From Romanomermis culicivorax (taxonomy: Eukaryota > Nematoda > Enoplea > Mermithida > Mermithidae), in assembly GCA_963922205.1 (NCBI GenBank), contig CAWUHX010000064.1:248001-312000 (forward strand): a stretch of 64,000 nt of DNA, given 5' to 3'. Below are positions 56,588-64,000 of this stretch, in pieces. The notes beneath the pieces were generated by a model, which saw only the letters and a list, made by a program, of their open reading frames with translations, was not told the origin of the DNA and did not search any database. The position numbers were made by a program, and so were the translations under genes. Each line of letters opens with the position of its first letter. Position 1 is the first letter of the stretch.

Positions 56588-57279
56588 ATGTCGATCAAAA
56601 GTCAATTCCTTCAGGTTATGGCAATAATTTCAAGATTTATTAAGTATACTGTGCCGAAATTGGCTCGCCACAAATTTTTGATTTACGATTCACCTTTGCA
56701 TTGTCGCGTTTCCAGACCTTATGATCGTCAGTTGTCTTCAAAAGTTTTCGAAGATGACGATAATGAAGTTCTGACAAACGCTGATCCTGAGCTTTTCGGA
56801 ACAAAATCAAAGTCTACAGAATCGAACTACAATTTTTCGTCCGAAATTTCGTCGAAGAAAAGCAGCAAAATTTTACCGTTCAGGAGGCTAAAGGAACATG
56901 AAAAGTATAAATATTTTGCGTCTTACACATTGGCCAAAAAATTGGGCGAAGTGGAGTCGCCAGAAGACTTTGTTTCTCGTGGAAAAAGTAATAGTAATGA
57001 CGATCTACTTACAGTTCCCGTTGCATGTATTTATTTCAATAATTGTCAATTTCCTAACGAAAAGTCGATACTTAATTGGATTAGAGCCATAGATTTTGGT
57101 CTAAAGCAAAGATGCATCACTTCGTTCGGTTTATCAATAGCCATTCGTTCATTATTCAGACTATTGAGGGATTATCCGCACCGTCCGGACAAATTACTGT
57201 CAGCTGTTGGCTGTGATCGACTTACGACTTGGTTTGAATATGCTTTACAAGAAAATTGTGGCCCATTGACGCATAATAA
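56588..57279 (+). CDS. Exon 1 of the unknown gene
   Basis: 230 codons plus two bases. Codon use and uninterrupted length over 690 nt are unlike the surrounding repeat DNA. It includes RRLKEHEKYKYFASYTLAKK and LNWIRAIDFGLKQRCITSFG. The donor is GTAAGT at 57280. Confidence 0.7.
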
Positions 57280-60200
57280 GTAAGTCGAAATCGAGCAATT
57301 AGAGATGGAAAGCGAATAATTTTCTCCAAAAATGTGTTGCTCTGCTGTAGTAATAAACCATGGTCCCAGTTTTATTTAATATGAAGAAAATAGTACCTTG
57401 TTTTTGTTCACCCTTATTTGAGGCATGATGACAGTGCAGTTATGGCTTTTTCAAACAAATATAACATTTTTTCTGATCGATTTCTCATTATTTGGTGAAA
57501 AATCAAATTTTTTCTCCAGAATCCCACCCTTAAAGTTTGAAAAATTGATGAGTCTCGGCCACAAAAATGTCGCTTGATCCCACAGACCTCGGGCAAACAC
57601 GTGTGATAACTACTCTCCTTGAGGTATATACATGAGTCATACATGTAACGGAGCTCAGAAGCTTGAGTGGTCCGGCGAATTTTTAAGGCCGGGGTCACTG
57701 ATTCCCCAAAAATTTAGGGAAGGATCCCTGAAGGAAAAAAATCCGAATTTTTCGCCAAAGTCCGAAAAACGGTTCGAAAAAAAATAATTTTTGTCTGAAT
57801 ATACCGTGAAAGATGTATTCATTCATTGGGCGAAGCGTTGAGAAAGTTGACGTTCTCGGTCATTTTTTGTTCAAATATTGGCAATTTTCATAGAGAATTG
57901 ACATTTTGCGGTATTTTCCTGGCCAACAGTATGAGGGTCCCTATGCCTAGCAATATGATTGGCAAATGAGCTATTGGAGTCGCCCAATGACTAGCAATAT
58001 AACCGTTGATTATAACTCTACCACCCAAGATGCTTATTTCACTGTCTAGCTTGCACACCAGCACGTATACTACAGACATGCACAGCAAAAATTTTCCACG
58101 GGGGAGGGTCCATGGACATTTTTCCAAGGGGGTAGGCGGGTTGGTGAGCAAAAAAACAAAAAAAAAGTTCAGCGAGCCTGTTTTTCGTACAAAATATGTA
58201 CAAAAATCATGAAAAAAGCTGTATTGGAAAAAGTTCAGGGTGGGATGTTTGACGATTTCTTTGGCCAGGGTCGGAGGCATGCATGTGCATGGTACCAGTT
58301 TTAGGCTGTGGATAAATCCCAAAATCGTTGGGCAGCAAATTTTTGTTCATGATTTTATAACAGTACGGTTCAGTGTTTTTTTGCACTGCGCAAAACTTTT
58401 TCCGCTCGTGCGAAACTTTTTTTCAGATTTTTTCCGCCGGGCAAAAAAATATTTATCAAATGTGGAAAAAAATTTCGTGTTTTCATACAGAAAAGAAGCA
58501 GTCTGGTACGTTATAGTAGGTCCAAATTTCAAAATTTTGCGGCGCTTGACGCCGGTTATAACTTTAAAAATCATTATTATTTATTGTCCCACTCAGACGC
58601 GGCTTTTAGCATGTCACATTCACTTATCACTAATTTTTAAAAGTTTTCATCGTCTTAAACATATTTTTTCATGTCTAATTGGCGATCTTCAATATTATAT
58701 CAATATAAAAATTGAAGATCTCCATTTTTTCTTCATACATTTTTTTAGAATGATCAACATACTTGATGCATTTTAGAACGTCATAATCTCGAAATTTTTC
58801 GGCGCTTCCCGCCGGTCATAAATTTAATCATTTGAATGTATTACATAGCTCAGACGCGGCTTTCAGAATGTCTACCTTCACCTATCATTTAATGTATAAT
58901 AGTTTTCATCATCCCAAACGTATTATCTCATGTTTCAAATGGTAATCTTCAATACTATCTTGATAATTAATGAAGATTCACTGTTTTCCTTGAAACTTTT
59001 TTTTGAGAAAGATCAATACGTCAAGTCTCTAAACTTTTTGAAGCGATTATTCCTTTCTCAACGTAAAATCAATTCAGAAGCTTCATGGATGTAGTTTTCG
59101 GAAATTTCTACTCTTCCACTTATATCTTTTCGGCCAGTTCATGTGAGTCAACGAATAAATTACTGGTTTTATAATTTTTCAAATAATAAACTTTCTAAAA
59201 ATTACGAATTTTGATCACAAAATTTGAATCTAATTCTTGAAATAAATGGAAAATTGATTTTGCTGCATTATATGCAACTCGGTTGGATAATACAGCAATA
59301 CACCAAAGTGTCATATACGCCAAATTGTCTTCGCCCAATTGACGTGATCCCATCGCCGAATGTCAATAGACGAAAAATTTTTTCTTATGGTTTTTCACTT
59401 GTCATCGTAGAGGACTTAACCATCTTTATCATCTAATGCAAATTCATTATACTATTGGACAGTTTTCTAGAAACTTTGTTCCACAATGCTTGTAAATTAG
59501 ACTTGAAACTGGAAAATTTCAGTTTTTTGCTCAATTTCAATGTTTGTGCTTATAAATAAAATTTGAAAATTACACTGATTTGGTTATTAGTCTTTGGCCA
59601 TGACATTAAAATAACACAGGTTACTTATATATACCTATTTTGCTACGTACATATTGTACAAATGAAATATTGGCTGCTGTTTTAGATGTGCAAATGGGTC
59701 ATGTACAGAAAAAACCCTGTTAATAGTACAAAAAAGTTTTTGGGCGTGCAAAACTTTTTTGGCGCTTTTCTTGCACCGTGCGAAACAGCTCGTGCAATAA
59801 AAACCAGTGGTACGGTTTATTTAAGATACCAACACGATGTTCAGTTATTTCCACTGACTGGAACTTTTAATGTTCAGTGTGAATATCGATTTGTCAATAA
59901 TGAAGTTGTCTAATAAACACATTGTTATTTGTCAATAACAACCTATAATTCGACAACCACTTGCACACAGGGTATGGATTGTCCTGTGCTCTGATGTACC
60001 TGCACTTTATTGTCCTGCCCTCTAATCTCCCTGTGCTCTATTGTCCTGCGTTCTAATTTCTCTGTGCTCTAATGTCGGCTCTCTAATGTTCTTGCGCTGC
60101 TCTAATGTCCGCACTCTAATGTCGGCGCTCTAATGTCCCTGTGCTCTAATGTCGGCGCTCTAATGTACCTGCGCTCTATTGTCCTGCACTCTAATGTCCT

Positions 60201-62184
60201 GGGCTCTAATGTCCTTCGCTCTAATGTCCCTGTGCTCTATTGTCGGCACTCTAATGTACCTGCGCTCTATTGTCCTGCTCTCTAATGTCCAGCGCTCTAT
60301 TGTCCTGTGATCTAGTGTCCCTGCGCTCTATTGTCCTGCACTCTAATGTCCCTGCACTCTAATGTCCCTGCACTCTATTGTCCTGGGCTCTAATGTACCT
60401 GCACTCTATTGTCCTGTGCTCTAATGTCTCTGCGCTCTAATGTTCCTGCTCTCTAGTGTCCACGCTCTTATGTCCCCGCTCTATTGTCCAGCGCTCTAAT
60501 GTCCCCGCGCACTAGTGTCCCTGCGCTCTATTGTCCTGTGATCTAGTGTCCCTGCGCTCTATTGTCCTGCACTCTAATGTCCCTGCACTCTATTGTCCTG
60601 CACTCTAATGTCCCTGCACTCTATTGTCCTGCGCTCTAATGTCCCTGCGCTCTATTGTCCTGCGCTCTAGTGTCCCTGCGCTCTATTGTCCTGTGATCTA
60701 GTGTCCCTGCGCTCTAATGTCCGCTCTCTAATGTTCCTGCGCTCTAATGTCGGCACTCTAATGTCCCTGCACTCTATTGTCTTGCGCTCTAATGTACTTG
60801 CGCTCTAATGTCCCTGCACTCTATTGTCCTGTGCTCTAATGTCTCTGCGCTCTAATGTTAGCACTCTAATGTTCCTGTGCTCAAGTGTCCACGCTCTTAT
60901 GTCCGCGCTCTATTGTCCCGCACTCTAATGTCCCCGCGCTCTAGTGTCCCTGCGCTCTATTGTCCTGCGCTCTAGTGTACTTGCACTCTATTGTCCTGTG
61001 CTCTAATGTCCCTGCACTCTATTGCCCTGCGCTCTAATGTCCCTGCGCTCTATTGTCCTGTGCTCTAATGTCCCTGCCCTCTATTATCCTGCGTTCTTAT
61101 GTCTCTGCACTCTATTATCCTGCGTTCTAATGTCTCTGTGCTCTAATGTCCGCTCTCCCTGCGCTTTATTGTCCTGCGCTCTAATGTCCTTGCCCTAGAA
61201 TGTCCGCGCTCTACTGTCCAGCACTCTAATGTCACTGCGCTCTAATGTCCCCACACTCTAGTGTCCCTGCGCTCTATGGTCCTGCGCTCAAATGTCCCTG
61301 CGCTCTATTGTCATGTGCTCTAATGTCCGCGCTCTTATGTCCATGCTCTATTGTCCTGCGCTCTAATGTCCAGTCACAGTTAAACTAACTACTGAATAAT
61401 TACTTGTCGGTCAACTAACCAAGTGCAAAATGTAGGAATGAGCTAATTCAATTAGAATCATATAAGAATCAAAGAAGTGGCACGGATGCGTCGGTACTAT
61501 CGATCACTACCCCCAATTACATATGTACCTCAGCTGCCGATTACTTAGTTTGTAGTTAAAATTTATATACACTCAAAAGTGTTCCTTTCGCAAAATGGGG
61601 AAAGCTTATTGTGTGTTGTGGGTATGAAAGTGTTTTAGGATTATGGGGCGGCTGATTTTCTGGATAACTTATTACCAGTTTTGTCTTTTTATGCAGATCA
61701 ATTAGGAATTGCATTGAGGCCGCTGGTTGCTTTGCAAAATATACTGCGTTCATGAAATGGAAGCCTAGCTCTTTGTATGGTCGTCTAAATTATTCTTTAT
61801 CGATTTATATACCGGCACAGCTGAAATGCCAGGAATGTGTAGAAGACGACGCTGTTTTTAATGAAATTTTGAGGCCAATTATCACAGTTGAAATCGATCT
61901 TGATCAACCGTGTTCATTAGAACAGGCGACGATGGACGAAGTTGTGAATATTGCCATCAAATATTTCCGTTTTTATGCCCAATTGATGGAAAAACCGGAA
62001 AGTTTATCGGTAAAAAAAAAATCGGAAATTTTTTTTTCATCAGCGTAGTTTTACTCTTCAGTAATATTCTAGATTCAAGATAAACGATCGATTTCAGTAT
62101 CCCACGGCTTTATTGCTCGGCTATTTTGTCATTGGCGCGTCAATGATTCACGGTTTTGGACTGATTGGTTCGAATTTTCAATGA
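56588..62184 (+). CDS. Host-like gene of unknown function, three predicted exons (~363 aa)
   Basis: Exons 56588-57279, 61697-62009 and 62098-62184 join in phase: exon 1 ends at GTAAGT with two bases over, exon 2 follows ATGCAG with one base completing the codon, and the second intron (88 nt, GTAAAA..TTTCAG) is phase 0. The predicted product starts MSIKSQFLQVMAI, with a hydrophobic/basic N-terminus that could target mitochondria or a membrane, then an acidic, Ser/Lys-rich part and a helical, Leu-rich remainder. I do not recognise the family; the end of exon 2 and exon 3 have the look of helical repeats. An in-frame TAG at 56558 supports ATG 56588 as the start. TTCACAG at 56551-56557 could be a splice or spliced-leader acceptor. 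Extra exons inside the long first intron cannot be excluded. Confidence 0.6.
57615..57990 (+). repeat. Dispersed repeat, direct copy of 62610-63000
   Basis: Shared blocks include ATACATGTAACGGAGCTC, CTGAAGGA and GTCGCCCAATG. It lies inside the first intron of the unknown gene. Confidence 0.75.
58073..58291 (-). mobile_element. hAT-like MITE, family B, copy 3 (inverted)
   Basis: CAGACATGCACAGC to GCATGCATGTGCATG. No matching 8-bp flanks. Located in the intron. Confidence 0.75.
58370..59570 (+). repeat. Repeat C, copy 4 and partial duplicate
   Basis: Contains two versions of the GGCGC half-hairpin block (near 58541 and 58799) and the downstream blocks seen at 45900-46200. It lies inside the intron. 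Confidence 0.65.
59978..61375 (+). repeat. Minisatellite, 16-bp unit
   Basis: About 85 copies of a unit like TGTCCCTGCGCTCTAA, with variation at CTGCG/CTGTG/CTGCA and at AATGT/ATTGT. The CTCTA core is nearly constant. It lies inside the predicted first intron. Confidence 0.95.
61697..62009 (+). CDS. Exon 2 of the unknown gene
   Basis: One base plus 104 codons, open upstream of the first ATG (61752) back to the acceptor ATGCAG. It includes CIEAAGCFAKYTAFMKWKPS and NIAIKYFRFYAQLMEK. The donor is GTAAAA at 62010. Confidence 0.65.
62098..62184 (+). CDS. Exon 3 of the unknown gene
   Basis: 28 codons and TGA at 62182-62184, after a TTTCAG acceptor at 62092-62097. It begins YPTALLLGYFVIGASM. No clear AATAAA follows, so the 3' end is uncertain. 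Confidence 0.5.
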   Translation, partial: YPTALLLGYFVIGASMIHGFGLIGSNFQ

Positions 62185-62609
62185 ATAGAATGTTTAAAAT
62201 TTATGTAAGCATTACCTCTTTTTTTCATTCATTCAACAATTTTTATTGAAGCAGTCAGGCGGGGCTCATCGTTAAATGCTTCTTGAGATGAAAACAACGA
62301 CAACATCAGTATATGATCCCATTACTATTCCCATGTCATGAACCGTCTATCCAACCAAACTTCTTCTTTTTGGCAAAAATCATTTTTGTCAGGAATTTTC
62401 AAAATTTAGGATAATCAGTAAACCAGAGATAATCATTGTTCAGCCTCACCCTGTCTTTTAGACGAAAAACTGAAAAAAGACGATAAATATTGAAATGTAG
62501 GAATTCATTGTCGTGAGAACAAAAATTTTCAAATTCTCCAAGCTTTGCAGTATTCAAGATATAGTCATGGGAGAAAACCCAGGCGAATGTGGAGGAAAAG
62601 AAAAACCAG
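62185..62609. other. Spacer without recognised feature
   Basis: No supported gene. Confidence 0.4.
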
Positions 62610-63000
62610 GCATCAAAAGCATACATGTAACGGAGCTCCGAGGTCTGGGGGCGTGGTTGGGCGATTTTTTTGGGTCTGATGGTCAGTAATTCCCAAATTT
62701 TTGAGGGGGAGTCTCTGAAGGAGAAAAAAATTGTTTTTTTCCACGAAAAAAGTCCGAAAAATAGTTCAAAAAATAGTAATTTTTTTCATAAAAGACCGAA
62801 AAAATGTAAGCATGGCGCGAAGCGCCAAGAAAATTCACCTTTTTTGCCATTTTTCGTTCAAAAATTGACATTTTTAATCAAAAAATTGACATTTTTCAGT
62901 ATTTTTCCGACCAAAAGTATGGGGGTTCCTACGGCTGCCATATGGCTAGCCATTAGATTGGAAAATCCTGGGGGGCAGTCGCCCAATGGCTAGCCATATG
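62610..63000 (+). repeat. Dispersed repeat, direct copy of 57615-57990
   Basis: Includes the hairpin TGGCGCGAAGCGCCA at 62813-62827. Confidence 0.75.
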
Positions 63001-63108
63001 GTGGACGATTTCTAGGGGGTCCCATAGCAGTTCCCCCCAATTACATCTATGAATGAAAGTGGAATTATTGGGAATATATGTCTAGAGCATGTTGAGTACT
63101 TGCTAAGA

Positions 63109-63357
63109 CATACATGCACATAGGGGGTAGGGGGATGTAAACCCCGTTACCTATGACCCTGGCCGCTCCCCCCTGGCCAAAAGAATCGTCAAAACACCCC
63201 CCTGAATTTTTTCAAGACATTTTTTCTCATGATTTTTGTGCATATTTTTTATGAAAAACAGGCTTGTAGAACTTTTTTGTTTTTTTGCTCACCCCCTACC
63301 CCCCTGGGAAAAGGTCCATGGACCCTCCCCTCTGGAAAATTCTTGCAGTGCTGTCTG
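63109..63357 (+). mobile_element. hAT-like MITE, family B, copy 4
   Basis: 249 bp, CATACATGCACATAG to GTGCTGTCTG, flanked by a perfect 8-bp duplication TGCTAAGA (63101-63108 and 63358-63365). Confidence 0.88.
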
Positions 63358-63365
63358 TGCTAAGA

Positions 63366-64000
63366 GCGCCTTATCCCAAGTTTGAGATAATTAGAAGCAC
63401 TTGGTAATGAAAAACCAATCATTTTTGTTGAAATTTTGATATTTTCGAGCTCTGTCATGTGTATTTTAATGTTTTTTGCCAATATCTTTCACTGTATGCT
63501 CATTTGGCAAAAAGTAGAGCAAAGAAAAAAATTGTGGGGTAAAAAACCAGGTGTAGGCAAAAAACCAACATGATAATTTCATGCTGAATCTAGTTTTTTT
63601 TAAACAAATGGGTCAAAGTCATAGTATGGCTATATTTCATCGAAACTAATCATAGGGCGCAGCTGGGGATCAAAAAATCGTTTGGTATTTTTTTCTCAAC
63701 ATGGTTTTTGATTTTGTGATGCACTTATTTTTTATACTATAGAATGATCAAACAACCAAGAGACCATAGTTTTATCTTCTAATTTATTCACAGATGAACA
63801 TTTTACACACGGCAAGAAAGTTTAAAGAATCGAAAATTAGGTGCAAAAATACAGGAAAATCCTGTTTAGAGGCCCTCCCGAGCACCTTCACCTACCATGC
63901 CACAGAATTTTATCTTTTTATCCTTTAGTTCATACATTCCTACAGTAGCTGCGAAAGTAACATCTCATCATCAGGCACCGTTTTGGCACATCTGCATACA
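63366..64000. other. Spacer without recognised feature
   Basis: AT-rich; no gene or repeat family recognised. Confidence 0.4.

Noticed and set aside
59978-61375. CRISPR-like array
   Set aside because: The 16-bp units are contiguous with no spacers; it is a minisatellite in a eukaryotic intron.
61752-62184. Assignment of the last two exons to a KIF-binding-protein-like family
   Set aside because: A short helical stretch looked vaguely similar to that family's C-terminal repeats, but the resemblance is too weak to name the gene.

Overview
This is a repeat-dominated, AT-rich eukaryotic window. The best guess is a nematode, because a run of the nematode telomere hexamer TTAGGC lies at 44756-44787 and the introns I can place are short (60-88 nt) with GT..TTTAG/TTTCAG ends. 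An enoplean (for example mermithid) nematode would fit the abundance of decayed Gypsy elements and the signs of cytosine methylation, but the species cannot be fixed from the sequence. Only one host-type gene is visible; almost everything else is transposable elements or satellite DNA. A 100-base run of N (26377-26476) is an assembly gap.

Layout. 366-2479 is a foldback element with two ~650-bp inverted arms. 2484-4170 holds older repeats carrying two short hAT-like MITEs with 8-bp target duplications. 4681-6537 is a dead LINE reverse transcriptase with a solo LTR (4886-5480) inside it. 10915-22080 is a complete but decayed Ty3/Gypsy element on the + strand ('Gypsy-1': LTRs, gag, PR, RT, RNase H, IN, two further decayed coding blocks, polypurine tract). 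22653-24051 is a lone 1.4-kb LTR related to the next element but inverted. 24796-26314 is a PIF/Harbinger-like fragment with a Myb/SANT-like gene in three exons. 27209-42953 is a 15.7-kb Ty3/Gypsy-type element on the - strand ('Gypsy-2').

Gypsy-2 is the most unusual object here. Read in its own direction it has a 1.43-kb LTR, a ~4-kb leader with a tandem array of hairpin-plus-TGACGTCA units, gag, a small overlapping ORF, an envelope-like membrane glycoprotein gene (broken by stops) whose cytoplasmic tail carries a second retropepsin-like domain, and then pol (PR-RT-RNase H-IN with GPY/F end) in another frame, then the 3' LTR. Envelope-like genes of LTR retroelements normally follow pol; here it lies between gag and pol.

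42954-55580 is intergenic repeat DNA: a GGCGCA-rich stretch, a tandem pair of tRNA-like units, an interstitial telomere-repeat palindrome, several copies of a repeat with a covarying GGCGC hairpin, a 1.7-kb TIR element, and a 97-bp tandem array. 55645-56550 is a TIR transposon that ends 37 bp before the start codon of the only host-like gene (56588-62184, three phase-compatible exons, about 363 aa, not recognised). Its 4.4-kb first intron contains a MITE, older repeats and a ~1.4-kb 16-bp minisatellite. The rest to 64000 is repeats.
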